Shown in pieces: positions 35,948 through 44,893 of a DNA stretch of 64,000 bases. The stretch is from positions 744,001 through 808,000 of the forward strand of contig JAJDDK010000006.1 of the NCBI GenBank assembly GCA_029260345.1, given 5' to 3'. The position numbers and the translations under genes were made by a program. The notes under the pieces are model-generated. The model saw only the letters and a program-made list of their open reading frames with translations. It was not told the origin of the DNA and did no database searches. Numbering within the stretch: position 1 is the first letter of the stretch; every line of letters begins with the position of its first letter. Source of the stretch: Phycisphaerales bacterium. Its GTDB lineage: Bacteria > Planctomycetota > Phycisphaerae > Phycisphaerales > UBA1924.

Positions 35948-37417
35948 TCAAAGTTGCGCGGCCTGCTTGGCCATGGCGCGTTCGACGACTTCAAACACGG
36001 GGGCCCACTGATCTTCACGCATCACGCCAAGCGGCGGCAACATGCGCACGTGGTACGGATCATGGCCGCAGTAGAACGTGATCACGCCCTCGTCATACAG
36101 CGTGCGGCACAGGTTCACGATCGGATCCTTCTTTCCGCCGAACGGCGTGAAGCGCATCATGCCGCCGCAGCCATCCACGATGTCCAGAATTCGATCATTC
36201 TGCGGGAACCACTCGGGATGCTTTACAGCGATAGCGCGAATGCCATCCCGGAAAAGCTTGTGATGTCGCGCGTTGCTGCCATTCTCACCGTAGTAATCAC
36301 CGTCGCGCAGCCGCTCGATTATGCGGTGACCAACGCGCAGACCGACGGATGAACCGAGGAACGTGCCTGACAACAATCCCGGCTTCGGGTTGTAATCCGC
36401 TGTGTACAGCGCAGCGCACACTTGCGTCATCTTGCCGACCGTGCACAGATTGATGTAGTCGCCGAGTTCCAGCGTCTCAAACGCGAACATCTGATCCGTG
36501 CGTCCAAAAGTCTGCACTTCATCCGCCCACACAGCAATCTCATTCGCCTTGCACACTTCCATGAGCGCCTTGTGGAACGCTCGCGGCGCCGTGCGGAATC
36601 CGCCTTCACCCTGCACGAGCTCAAAGATGAAGCATGCGTGTTGCTTGGGGTAGCGATTGATGTACTGCTCGAGATGCCAGAGGCACATATCGATGTAGCG
36701 CGTTTCACCGGAAACATCACCGGCGCTCAAACGCTTCGCTGCCGCCGCATCATAGAACGGCATGTAGTCCACCATGGCGTTGAGCGGGAGGCCAACACGC
36801 CCTGCCGCGGAATCGCCGATCTGCGCCATCGTCCACGTGCGGCCCATGAAGCAATCCTGGAACGCGATCACACGGCTCGCCGGACTGTGCTTCTGAAACG
36901 CCACCTTCAAGGCGTTTTCGTTCGCCATTGCGCCGGAATTGCAAAGAAACGCATGCTTGAGTTTGCTGCTGCGCGACGCCTGCGCGACGAGCGCCTCAGC
37001 GAACCGGATCGCTTCTTCGTTCATCTGCAGGTTGCCCTGCATCACGGTGTCCGCCATGGCGCCTTCGAGCGCAACGCCGACGAGATCGGGATCAGAGTGC
37101 CCAAAGAACTGCACCCCGATGCCGGAAATCATGTCAAACTTCACCGAGCCATCGGCCAGTTCGACCAGCGGGCCATTGCCAATGCCGGAGCCAACGTACG
37201 GGTAGTACAAGCCGCGCCCGCGCACTTCAGAGGCATCCGCCAGTAGCTGGTCGTATTCAATTTTGCGATCCGCACGAGCCGGACGAACACCGGTCAGCTC
37301 CGACTGCGCCGATTTCAGTTCATCAACGATGTTGTTGATTGAATCGCGAATCGTCGTATTGGAGCGCAATGTCTCGCCTGCGAGTTGTTCCATCGACGCC
37401 GCCGTTCCGTTCGCCAT
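35948..37417 (-). CDS. Class III PLP aminotransferase, probable succinylornithine transaminase
   Basis: 489 residues. Fold-type I subgroup II: FLCNSGAMANENALKVAF (PLP phosphate contact), FIFELVQGEGGFRTAP, WADEVQTFGRTDQMFAFE (Asp contacting the pyridine N) and the Schiff-base lysine in LCTVGKMTQ. A ~35-residue helical N-terminal extension is unusual. Between an M20 peptidase and astA, it most likely performs the AstC step (succinylornithine to succinylglutamate semialdehyde), but it is divergent from AstC/ArgD, so the function is contextual inference. Confidence 0.85.
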   Translation of the reverse strand: MANGTAASMEQLAGETLRSNTTIRDSINNIVDELKSAQSELTGVRPARADRKIEYDQLLADASEVRGRGLYYPYVGSGIGNGPLVELADGSVKFDMISGIGVQFFGHSDPDLVGVALEGAMADTVMQGNLQMNEEAIRFAEALVAQASRSSKLKHAFLCNSGAMANENALKVAFQKHSPASRVIAFQDCFMGRTWTMAQIGDSAAGRVGLPLNAMVDYMPFYDAAAAKRLSAGDVSGETRYIDMCLWHLEQYINRYPKQHACFIFELVQGEGGFRTAPRAFHKALMEVCKANEIAVWADEVQTFGRTDQMFAFETLELGDYINLCTVGKMTQVCAALYTADYNPKPGLLSGTFLGSSVGLRVGHRIIERLRDGDYYGENGSNARHHKLFRDGIRAIAVKHPEWFPQNDRILDIVDGCGGMMRFTPFGGKKDPIVNLCRTLYDEGVITFYCGHDPYHVRMLPPLGVMREDQWAPVFEVVERAMAKQAAQL

Positions 37418-37462
37418 CACGCACCGTCCTTCGATTGTGCCGCACGCGGGCGGCGCGAACCA

Positions 37463-38698
37463 TCACCCGGCCAGCGCGCCCGACGCGATTCGTGAAAGCA
37501 AAAGGGCGAACAACTGGCACCGCTGTACGAGGCTGGAGAGATCTATCCATTCGTCGGGGGTATGCAGTCCCCCGCCGCGCACCCCAAGTGTATCGATCGT
37601 AGGCAGGCCCGCCTGTTGCAGGATGTTGCCATCGCAGACGCCTCCGGTGCGCGCAAACGGCAGATCCTGATCCAACGAGTTGGCGCATTCCCGGGCCAGT
37701 CCGGCCAGCCGCTCGACGGCCTCCGTCAGGGGCTTCGCCGGGCGATTGAAGCTGCGTTTAATTTCAATAGCGGGCATTGTGTTGGGCGCCGTCGCGAGGG
37801 CGTCGATCATGGCGCTCAACTCGTCCGCAATCTCCGGCGTCGGATACCGGACGTTCCCCCAGGCACGGGCGTGATCGGGCACGGCGTTCGTCGCGTCGCC
37901 ACCTCGCACAGGACCAACCGAAACGACGCGACCCTTTGAGTAATCCGGCATTTTCGAGATTTCGACCAGCGTCTTCGCCAGCGCCGTCACCGCGGACACG
38001 CCCTTCTCCGGCGCCCGACCAACGTGCGAAGACCGTCCGAATGCTTCGATGAGAAATTGCCCGCTCCCGCCGCGCTCAATCGCGAGTTCTCCACCGGGAA
38101 GGGCCGGCTCCGTGCAAAGCCCGATGTCGTGCTCAGCCGCGGCGGCGCTCAGAGCGCTCTCGCTGTGGTACGAGCCTGTCTCTTCATCGCTGTTGAAGAA
38201 ATACGTCCATGACACGCGGATGCCGGCGGCTTCGAGCGCTTCAAGCGCGTGCAGCGCGATGACAATGCCGCCCTTCATGTCCACCACGCCTGGGCCAACG
38301 GCGGACTTTCCGTCAGGGGCCATGCTCAGCTCACGAAAATTGCCTTCAGGATCAAAGACTGTGTCGAGGTGTGACGCCAGAAGTATGCGCGGCAACTCTC
38401 CAACCGCGCGGCTGCACACCACACTCGCCGGAATCGCGGCGTTTGGCTCCGTCGTGCGCCCGCCGTGCCAGAGCCAATCCGGCGACGGATCACCGGGAAC
38501 CGTGCGCACATCCACACCCATCGGACGCAGCCGATCCAGCACAAGCCCACGAAACTCGTCAAGCCCGGGCGTGTGATTCCACCCCGTCGGAATGGCGACG
38601 TAGCGCGTGAGATCGTGCAGCATGGCATCATGCCGCGCGCTGATGTCCTGACAGAGTCGGATTTCGGATTCAGTCAGCGCGAAGCCGCGAGTGGTCAT
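37463..38698 (-). CDS. M20-family metallopeptidase, possible desuccinylase
   Basis: 411 residues. Dizinc amidohydrolase motifs: ASHLDTVFDPEG (His/Asp), GPGVVDMKGG (bridging Asp), FNSDEETGS (Glu-Glu general base) and RSSHVGRAPEKG in the lid domain. M20 members include carboxypeptidase G2, ArgE and DapE. As first gene of the ast cluster it could remove succinate from succinylglutamate, replacing AstE, which is absent. ATG 38698 is taken; GTG 38707 is possible. No signal peptide. Confidence 0.85.
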   Translation of the reverse strand: MTTRGFALTESEIRLCQDISARHDAMLHDLTRYVAIPTGWNHTPGLDEFRGLVLDRLRPMGVDVRTVPGDPSPDWLWHGGRTTEPNAAIPASVVCSRAVGELPRILLASHLDTVFDPEGNFRELSMAPDGKSAVGPGVVDMKGGIVIALHALEALEAAGIRVSWTYFFNSDEETGSYHSESALSAAAAEHDIGLCTEPALPGGELAIERGGSGQFLIEAFGRSSHVGRAPEKGVSAVTALAKTLVEISKMPDYSKGRVVSVGPVRGGDATNAVPDHARAWGNVRYPTPEIADELSAMIDALATAPNTMPAIEIKRSFNRPAKPLTEAVERLAGLARECANSLDQDLPFARTGGVCDGNILQQAGLPTIDTLGVRGGGLHTPDEWIDLSSLVQRCQLFALLLSRIASGALAG

Positions 38699-38737
38699 AG
38701 TGGACACTGTATCGGCGAGGTCAAATGCGGATCGTCG

Positions 38738-39481
38738 CTATTCAGCCGAAATCTTTGCCTTCTCTTTTTTGCGGCGGACCTCGCGGGCACGCACTCGGAT
38801 GTTCACAATCTCGACGGCGAGCGAGAACGCGAGGGCGAAATAGACGTAACCGCGCGGGATGTGCTCACCCAGCCCATCCGCCACCAGCAGCACGCCGACC
38901 AGCAGCATAAATGCCAGCGCCAAAACCTTCGTCGTCGGGTGTTTCTCAAGGAAATTGCTGATCCAGTCCGCGAAGAGCATCATGATCAGCACGGCGATGA
39001 CGATCGCAGCGACCATGATCCAGAGAATGTCCGTCAGTCCAACCGCGGTCAAGATTGAATCCAGCGAAAAGATGGCGTCGAACAGAAGTATCTGCGCAAT
39101 CGCGCTCGCCATGGACGCTACGCGAGGTTCTTTCGACTCCAGAATCTTTCCTTCGACTTTCTCGTGCAGCTCCTTCGTCGCCTTGGCGATGAGAAACGCG
39201 CCACCGACGAGCAGAATGATGTCTTTCGTTGAAATCTCACGGCCAAAGAGTTCGAAGAGCGCGCCTTCAAGCTTGGTCAGCCACGCGATGCCGAAAAGCA
39301 TTGCGATGCGCATGAACATCGCCAGCCCGAGCCCCAGTCGGCGCGCAAACGACTGGCGCTCTGGAGGGAGCTTTGCCGTCACCACGGCAATCACGACGAT
39401 GTTGTCTATGCCGAGGATGACTTCAAGCGCTAGCAGTGACGCGAACGCAGCGACAATATTGAGAAGGCTGGTCGGTTCCAT
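38738..39481 (-). CDS. TerC-family integral membrane protein
   Basis: 247 residues with seven or so membrane helices. Family signatures: ALEVILGIDNIVVIAVVTAKLP and LLFDAIFSLDSILTAVGL, each with acidic residues in the membrane that are thought to bind metal ions. TerC proteins are linked to tellurite resistance and manganese export. It precedes the M20 gene by 39 bases on the same strand and may be co-transcribed with the ast cluster, though a functional tie is not obvious. Confidence 0.9.
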   Translation of the reverse strand: MEPTSLLNIVAAFASLLALEVILGIDNIVVIAVVTAKLPPERQSFARRLGLGLAMFMRIAMLFGIAWLTKLEGALFELFGREISTKDIILLVGGAFLIAKATKELHEKVEGKILESKEPRVASMASAIAQILLFDAIFSLDSILTAVGLTDILWIMVAAIVIAVLIMMLFADWISNFLEKHPTTKVLALAFMLLVGVLLVADGLGEHIPRGYVYFALAFSLAVEIVNIRVRAREVRRKKEKAKISAE

Positions 39482-39507
39482 GTCGACTCAAGCGTATCAC
39501 GCGGCTC

Positions 39508-40005
39508 TCAAACTGCTGGACGCCCGCCGGCGCGGCGCCATGCCGAAAGCTGCCCCAGATGCGTCGCCTCGTGCGTCGTCATGAGATAGAAAGCGGCATG
39601 CGCCACCGTCGGGAAGCGCTCGCGCCATCGATCAACGCCGATCGGATCGTGCAAGACCACCGGATCGACGCGCCCCATCGTTGCTGCCAGTTCATCGTGC
39701 ACGCGAAAATAGTCGCCAACGATCGATTCCTTCGTGCCATACACCGACATGTCGCTCAGCGGCTTCGAATCCTTTCCGAACGGGTGGTCCTTCGGATCGT
39801 CCGGTTTGAAACGCGAGAGCATCGCCGTCAGCACGGGCGGATACGCCGATAGATGCCCGAGCACCCACGCCGGATGATTCATGACCACGCCACGAACCGG
39901 TTGCGCGACCATGTCTGGATCGGAAAGATCGGCGGTCATGCGCGCGGCGTAATCGCGGTGTTGTGACCAGGAGCGAAGGAGAAGGTCAACCAGGTTGGCA
40001 TTCAT
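39508..40005 (-). CDS. DinB-like metal-binding protein
   Basis: 165 residues. Four-helix-bundle DinB/YfiT pattern with the metal-binding histidines in NHPAWVLGHLSAYPP and THEATHLGQLSAWRRA. GAGGAG is 9 bases before the ATG at 40005 but adjacent to the ATG at 40014, so I take the inner one. Members act as thiol-transferases or have unknown roles. Stand-alone gene, 26 bases upstream of terC on the same strand. Confidence 0.85.
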   Translation of the reverse strand: MNANLVDLLLRSWSQHRDYAARMTADLSDPDMVAQPVRGVVMNHPAWVLGHLSAYPPVLTAMLSRFKPDDPKDHPFGKDSKPLSDMSVYGTKESIVGDYFRVHDELAATMGRVDPVVLHDPIGVDRWRERFPTVAHAAFYLMTTHEATHLGQLSAWRRAGGRPAV

Positions 40006-40191
40006 CGAAACCATCTCCTCACCATTTGAAGTTCAATTCGCCGTATGAATCGCCGCGATTGGCATGATCACCTCAGCGCCACTCCAGAATCAAGTGGGAA
40101 AGTCAGATCAGCCGACCAAGATATCGTCAGCCCGGCTTTTCACAGACGCCCCGGAGGTGTCTGCACCCGCTTTTCCGCACAGGGGTTCAAC

Positions 40192-40785
40192 ATGTTCACT
40201 CGCATTTTGCTCGCCGGCTTGATCGGCGGCGTCGCCATGTTCATCTTCGGCGCCGCAACGCATTTAACGCTTCCCGCGACGATGTTCGGCGTCCATTCAT
40301 TACCGAATGATGCGGAGCTGACCACGCCAATCAGGGGTGCAGGTCTCGAACACGGCTTCTATGTTTTTCCGGCAACAGAGCCCGGGCTGGAGAAAGACCC
40401 GGAGGCGCTGAAAGAGTGGACGACTCGCATGAAGGCGGGCCCCATCGGCGTTGTCATCTATGACCCAGCCGGGCAGACGCCCATGTCGCCCATGCAATTG
40501 CTGATCGAGTTCATCACGAACGCGCTCGCGGCGACGCTCGGCGCCTTCATTGCGCAACGTATCGTCAAGGGATTTGGCCGAAGGTTCTTGATCCTGACGC
40601 TGCTCGGTCCAATCTCCTGGCTCACCATCAGCGCGCCGCACTGGAATTGGTACCACTTCCCCGCTGACTTCACGATCGCGTCCCTTGCGGAAGAGACGCT
40701 CGCGTGGATGGTCACCGCGATCGCCATTTCAATCGTCCTGGCGTGGAAGAAGAAGTCACCATCGCCAGTCGCCGACGAACGCTAA
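40192..40785 (+). CDS. Integral membrane protein of unknown function
   Basis: 197 residues with an N-terminal hydrophobic helix (RILLAGLIGGVAMFIFGAATHL), a ~75-residue polar domain and three further membrane helices. AGGGG precedes the ATG at 40192; the frame from 40045 adds a non-coding-looking extension. The pattern of one helix, a soluble domain and three helices recalls small heavy-metal or stress-related membrane proteins, but I do not recognise the family. Overlaps the BLUF gene by 4 bases at the 3' ends. Confidence 0.7.
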   Translation: MFTRILLAGLIGGVAMFIFGAATHLTLPATMFGVHSLPNDAELTTPIRGAGLEHGFYVFPATEPGLEKDPEALKEWTTRMKAGPIGVVIYDPAGQTPMSPMQLLIEFITNALAATLGAFIAQRIVKGFGRRFLILTLLGPISWLTISAPHWNWYHFPADFTIASLAEETLAWMVTAIAISIVLAWKKKSPSPVADER

Positions 40786-41222
40786 GCGCCGGCGCACACC
40801 GCAAGCTGCGATTGAAATTCAACCAGGCTCTTGTGGGTGACCTCTGCGCTCGTCGTTTCGGCGAATCTATCCAGAAACTCACGGATAGGCCGGAATTCGT
40901 TCGGCGCCATTGCCTCAGCCATATCCAGATTATGGAGCGCCATCGTCCAATCCGGAAACACGCGCCGAGTGTCTTGCTCGTACAGCAGCCGCTCGATGCA
41001 CGCATGCCGCGGATCCTGTGTAATTGATCGGTACAGCGCGTCGATTTCGAGGCGTCGCCCTTCTATCACTTGCAGAAACGAACCGTCCGAATAGAGAAGA
41101 ACCCCGGTCACGCCGCGCACAAGATTCGCGCGCGCCGCCGCTTGCCCCAACTCTTCAAGTGAGTCGGACGTGAACGCTTCCAGCGCGGTGGACACATAGA
41201 GCAGTCGGACGAGATGCATCAT
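40782..41222 (-). CDS. BLUF-domain blue-light receptor 1
   Basis: 146 residues; the FAD-binding BLUF domain is nearly the whole protein. All spectroscopically important positions are present at AppA spacing: Tyr9, Asn33, Gln51, Trp92 and Met94 (Tyr-Asn 24, Asn-Gln 18, Gln-Trp 41, Trp-Met 2). Conserved text: RLLYVSTA, GVTGVLLYSDGSFLQVIEG, DPRHACIE, FPDWTMAL. A short C-terminal helix pair could pass the signal to a partner. No effector domain is attached. A lipoprotein gene and a second BLUF gene lie upstream. Confidence 0.93.
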   Translation of the reverse strand: MMHLVRLLYVSTALEAFTSDSLEELGQAAARANLVRGVTGVLLYSDGSFLQVIEGRRLEIDALYRSITQDPRHACIERLLYEQDTRRVFPDWTMALHNLDMAEAMAPNEFRPIREFLDRFAETTSAEVTHKSLVEFQSQLAVCAGA

Positions 41223-41368
41223 GGATCTCTGGCCCCATCTGGATTCGTGCGAGCGTCAAACCACCCATTGGCAGTTACCGGTCGTGATCCTGCGGCGTAC
41301 GAATTCGCCGCTGAAACGCCGCATCGACTATTCCGCGAATCACCTTCGCAAAACTGCGAACACCAAAT

Positions 41369-41896
41369 TCAGTTGGTGGATTCAATCCGTCCGGTAGCTT
41401 GATCCATGATTCGATACACATAGCCTTCGTAGAACCAGACACGCAACGAAGTGTCGCCATGACCGTAGGTCCAGCGATTCGCATCCTGCAGCGCCGACCA
41501 ATAATCAAAGCTGTCGCCGTCCATTCCGATCGGCGGGAACTGCGTATCCCACCACGGATACTCGCGCGGCCAACCGATCGCCGCAACGACCTGCGGCATT
41601 GTCATGCGAAGTTGAACCTGCTGCTCACGAATGGCTTCAACGACTTTCTGCGGCCAGCTCGGATGGCGCTTTAAAATTTCCTCCCGCAGCTCGTCGACAT
41701 AGGCAGCGCGCCCGCCAGCGTCGAACGCCGAATCCGGGCCGCGATTCACCCATCGCATCTGCTCAAAGAGTTTCTGATCGGACGCCCCCTCGATCTGCTG
41801 CGGCGAAAGCGTCGAGACACAACCAAACGGCGCCGCGGCGACGGCCAGTGCGAATGTCATTCGAACAACCGCCTTCAGCCTGAATCCAATCACCAT
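41369..41896 (-). CDS. Probable lipoprotein between two BLUF genes
   Basis: 175 residues. GGAGG 12 bases before the ATG at 41896. The signal peptide ends with APFGC, a lipobox-like site at about residue 26. The mature part is helical (LREEILKRHPSWPQKVVEAI) followed by a beta/aromatic segment (WPREYPWWDTQFPPIG, LRVWFYEGYVYRIMD) similar to small outer-membrane-assembly lipoprotein folds, but no family is clear. The frame upstream to 42163 looks non-coding. Confidence 0.7.
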   Translation of the reverse strand: MVIGFRLKAVVRMTFALAVAAAPFGCVSTLSPQQIEGASDQKLFEQMRWVNRGPDSAFDAGGRAAYVDELREEILKRHPSWPQKVVEAIREQQVQLRMTMPQVVAAIGWPREYPWWDTQFPPIGMDGDSFDYWSALQDANRWTYGHGDTSLRVWFYEGYVYRIMDQATGRIESTN

Positions 41897-42116
41897 TGCT
41901 GCACCTCCGACGCGGATTCTGTTATGGGCTGACCGGAATGGTTTTGGGACGACGGTAGCGGGTTGTTTTTCTCGCTTCCGCCCTTTCCAGCTTGCAAATC
42001 GTAGTCCCGGTCGGATTACACCGCGGCTGGGTCGAATACAGGCGCCGAGGGGTTCAAGGCCATTCGGAACCCTGCCGATTCTGACCTCTTCCGGCCCCCA
42101 GTGGAGCGCACGACTG

Positions 42117-42569
42117 ATGAACGCCCCCGAACCTCCATTGCTGCGCATTGTGTATTTGAGCACGGCGATGGAGAGCTACACGCCTCAATCGTTGCAGGCG
42201 TTCTCAGACGACATCTGCACGCGCAACCGAGCCACGAACATCACCGGCGCCATGGCGTTTAATGGCGGCAACTTTCTTCAGGTGATCGAAGGTCCAGCCT
42301 ACGTCGTTGATGATCTTTTTGAGAAGATCAGCGCCGATCCCAGACACGCATTCATTGATGTGCTTCAGCGAGATATTGTCGAGCAGCGCATCTTTGCGGA
42401 TTATGGCCTTGAATTGTGCAGCTTCGGCGACACCCCCGCCGCGTCGCAGCAGGAATTTCGAACGATCCGCGAATTCCTGAATCATTGCCCCGGCATGACG
42501 CCCGACCTGATCACGCGCGGCTTAATGGGATTCTTCATCGAACGCGTCGGCCGCATCCGCGCGGCGTAA
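42117..42569 (+). CDS. BLUF-domain protein 2, Trp and Met switch positions replaced
   Basis: 150 residues. BLUF landmarks: RIVYLSTAMESY, NITGAMAFNGGNFLQVIEG and DPRHAFIDVL. Tyr13, Asn37 and Gln55 keep the flavin-binding geometry (24 and 18 residues apart, as in BLUF 1). At Gln+41 the expected Trp is Tyr96 and at Gln+43 the expected Met is Leu98 (FADYGLEL). It probably binds FAD but may signal differently from BLUF 1. Divergent from the lipoprotein gene. Confidence 0.9.
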   Translation: MNAPEPPLLRIVYLSTAMESYTPQSLQAFSDDICTRNRATNITGAMAFNGGNFLQVIEGPAYVVDDLFEKISADPRHAFIDVLQRDIVEQRIFADYGLELCSFGDTPAASQQEFRTIREFLNHCPGMTPDLITRGLMGFFIERVGRIRAA

Positions 42570-42583
42570 CGCGCCGGTGGCAA

Positions 42584-42781
42584 TCAGCTCATGTCCGGCC
42601 GCTCGTTGCCGTCATCGTCGTAGCGCACCCAGGCGAAATACGCGAACGTGCCATACAGCACGAGCGCGACGGCGATGCCGAATCCAACGCCGATGATGTA
42701 CCCGACAACAAATGTCGCGACCGTGAAGATCGCGAGCAGCCACCACATGTCGCGGAATGCGCCGAACAATCGATTCTTCAT
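42584..42781 (-). CDS. Small two-helix membrane protein
   Basis: 65 residues. Hydrophobic segments WWLLAIFTVATFVVGYIIGVG and IAVALVLYGTFAYFAWV with an acidic tail (DDDGNERPDMS). GAGG precedes the ATG at 42781. It starts 7 bases after the NmrA-like gene ends, probably co-transcribed. No family recognised. Confidence 0.65.
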   Translation of the reverse strand: MKNRLFGAFRDMWWLLAIFTVATFVVGYIIGVGFGIAVALVLYGTFAYFAWVRYDDDGNERPDMS

Positions 42782-42788
42782 CGTGGCC

Positions 42789-43715
42789 TCATGATACGGA
42801 CCACAGCGGCTTGCGTGGGCGATCACCGGTTTGTTCGATCGATTGGGCATAGTCCTCGATGCGCATTGTTGGCTTCCCTAAAATGTCCCAGGTTTCGGTC
42901 GCCTCAAAACCGGCGGTGCGTTCGAAGGTCGCCTGAAGCAGATCTGCTCCATATCGAGGTTGAGCAAACAGGAGACCTGCCGCGCGCAATGCGAGTCGAG
43001 GCATTGGAGCCGGGAGAAGCTTGGGTGAATGGGCCCGAGCAAACCGCTTGGTCGCTTCTCCCAAGGAAACCCCTTCCGGCCCTTGCACAATGAATTGTCG
43101 ATTGCGAGCGGCGCTGCATTTCATCGCAGCCGCCACTTGATTGCCGAAATCTGCGCCAGCGATCCACCACAACGGATCGGTCGGCGCCGCCAACAACGAG
43201 ATGAATCGCCACTGCACAAACAGGGCCAGATTCTCCATAAACCACGTTGGTTTGAAAATGGTCCAATCCAACCCACTCTCGCGAACCCGTTGATCCGTTT
43301 CCTCTTTGCGACGAAGCGACCACCACTGGTGGGCGGGGTCGTTCACTTCAATGGCGGAAAGCCGCAAGATGTGAGGAACGCCCGCGCGCCTTGCCGCACG
43401 GAGAACAAGCGCCGTTCCGTCACGGTCAGGATCAAAATTCACGCGTTGCGAAAATGGTGTGTTGAGATTGACATACACCGAGTCGGCGCCGTCCATGGCG
43501 CGCACCAGCGATTCTTCATCGTGAAGATTGCCATGGATCAGTTGAATTGAGCCGGGAAGCAATCGACGGGCGCGATCGATATCACGAACGAATGCAGTCG
43601 TCTTCAGACATTCGTCCGCGACACAGGCACGGGCCACCGGCCGCCCGAGCATGCCGGTGGCGCCAATAAGCAGCACGCGCCGCGGCACGATTCCCTCGAT
43701 GGTGTTCTGGCTCAT
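42789..43715 (-). CDS. NmrA/atypical SDR family NAD(P)-binding protein
   Basis: 308 residues. Rossmann N-terminus VLLIGATGMLGRPVA (GxxGxxG), followed by FVRDIDRARRL, LIHGNLHDEESLVRAMDGADSVYVNL and GLDWTIFKPTWFMENL, the typical NmrA/HSCARG-like order. The catalytic YxxxK of classical SDRs is absent, suggesting a sensor or atypical reductase. Cytosolic. Gene pair with the small membrane protein. Confidence 0.88.
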   Translation of the reverse strand: MSQNTIEGIVPRRVLLIGATGMLGRPVARACVADECLKTTAFVRDIDRARRLLPGSIQLIHGNLHDEESLVRAMDGADSVYVNLNTPFSQRVNFDPDRDGTALVLRAARRAGVPHILRLSAIEVNDPAHQWWSLRRKEETDQRVRESGLDWTIFKPTWFMENLALFVQWRFISLLAAPTDPLWWIAGADFGNQVAAAMKCSAARNRQFIVQGPEGVSLGEATKRFARAHSPKLLPAPMPRLALRAAGLLFAQPRYGADLLQATFERTAGFEATETWDILGKPTMRIEDYAQSIEQTGDRPRKPLWSVS

Positions 43716-43776
43716 GTCAGAAGACTACGGCAACCATCGAACACCCGACTTGCCGCCTGCTTTGGGGCCACCCCCT

Positions 43777-44033
43777 ATGTCCACCATCCGACTCGAAGCC
43801 TTCAGCGACGCCGTCACCGCCATTGTCATCACGATCATGGTGCTGGAGTTTCGAGTCCCGCACGGGACGATCCTCAAAGGAAAGGCGTCCGTGGTTTGCT
43901 ACCCCGCAACGACTCTGCTGGCGTGGGTGACCCCATGAATTTCCATTGCAATCTATGTTGCCATGGCAATGATTGGCTGGTTCCTGACAGGCGCATAGAG
44001 CGGCTGAAGCGGATGCCATCGCTACAAGCATGA
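43777..44033 (+). pseudogene. Decayed TMEM175 (DUF1211) potassium-channel gene
   Basis: The frame from ATG 43777 starts with the TMEM175 signature RLEAFSDAVTAIVITIMVLE and VPHGT, then jumps straight to what is normally the last helices (ALKGKA.. ending LLAWVTP). An in-frame TGA at 43936-43938 sits where the family has Trp; reading on gives ISIAIYVAMAMIGW, and a one-base shift restores the canonical PDRRIERLK end (stop 44031-44033). So there are three lesions: an internal deletion of roughly 100 residues, a nonsense change and a frameshift. Not functional. Confidence 0.85.
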
Positions 44034-44034
44034 C

Positions 44035-44844
44035 TCATCGCCCCGGCATCTTCGGTCGCGGCTGCGCCTCCGGCTTCTTACCATCGCGCAGCGCGTAATC
44101 CAGCCACGCTAGCACGCCGCCCCACATCATCTCGGTCATTTCGGCCCGCTCCGGGTGCAGCATCGACGACCCATGCACACCCCGCGGCGCCACCATGAAG
44201 TACACATCATGGTCGATGAACATGAACGACTGCTCCTGCACCGCGGGTCGGCGCATTTCAATGGCGGGGCGAGCCGCGAAAATCGGAACGCTCACATTCT
44301 CAATGGAGTCCTCAGGCTGGCACTCGAGAACGGGCCCGCCCGACGCCGGCGAAAACGCGAGAATCGCGTTGACGTCATCCGGCCGATTCGCGGCAAGTTG
44401 GAACACTAGCGCGCCGGAGTAACTGCTCCCCCACGCCGCGAGCTTGCCGGTGAAGCCCTGATCGCGCGCGTACGTCACCGCGGCGTCAAGATCCGGCAGT
44501 GCATCGCAGTAGCCGTATTCGTTGTTCTCGATAGCACTCGCCGTGCGATTGGATGATCCGTACGTGTCGCCACCATTGCGCTGGTCGATGGCAAGGACGT
44601 GGTAGCCGGATTCCACCAGCTTCGGCGCGATGAAATCGCTGTACTCGCCGCGCGCATTGCTGGCGCCCTGGTGGAACAGCAGAATGATCGGGGCGTCCTT
44701 CGGTGCGTCGGCTTCGTAGAGATCGCCGTGGATGGTGACGCCGTCAAAGGTGTCGAAGGAGACTTCGGTCGGTTCTGCCGTTGCAGCGCCAATGAAGCCC
44801 AATGAACAAATGATTGTTGCTGCCGCCATGATTCGTCGTGTCAT
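44035..44844 (-). CDS. Secreted alpha/beta hydrolase
   Basis: 269 residues. Signal peptide (residues ~1-23, GAATAEP). Core beta strand and nucleophile elbow: IILLFHQGASN, VLAIDQRNGG, AAWGSSYSGALV (Ser in GxSxxG context), and C-terminal APRGVHGSSML with the His. Similar to dienelactone-hydrolase/peptidase-like exported hydrolases; substrate unknown. Stop lies one base from the end of the TMEM175 pseudogene. Confidence 0.85.
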   Translation of the reverse strand: MTRRIMAAATIICSLGFIGAATAEPTEVSFDTFDGVTIHGDLYEADAPKDAPIILLFHQGASNARGEYSDFIAPKLVESGYHVLAIDQRNGGDTYGSSNRTASAIENNEYGYCDALPDLDAAVTYARDQGFTGKLAAWGSSYSGALVFQLAANRPDDVNAILAFSPASGGPVLECQPEDSIENVSVPIFAARPAIEMRRPAVQEQSFMFIDHDVYFMVAPRGVHGSSMLHPERAEMTEMMWGGVLAWLDYALRDGKKPEAQPRPKMPGR

Positions 44845-44893
44845 CGTTCTCTCCGCAGATTGCCAGTGTCACGCCTGATACCGGTCGTCGTCA

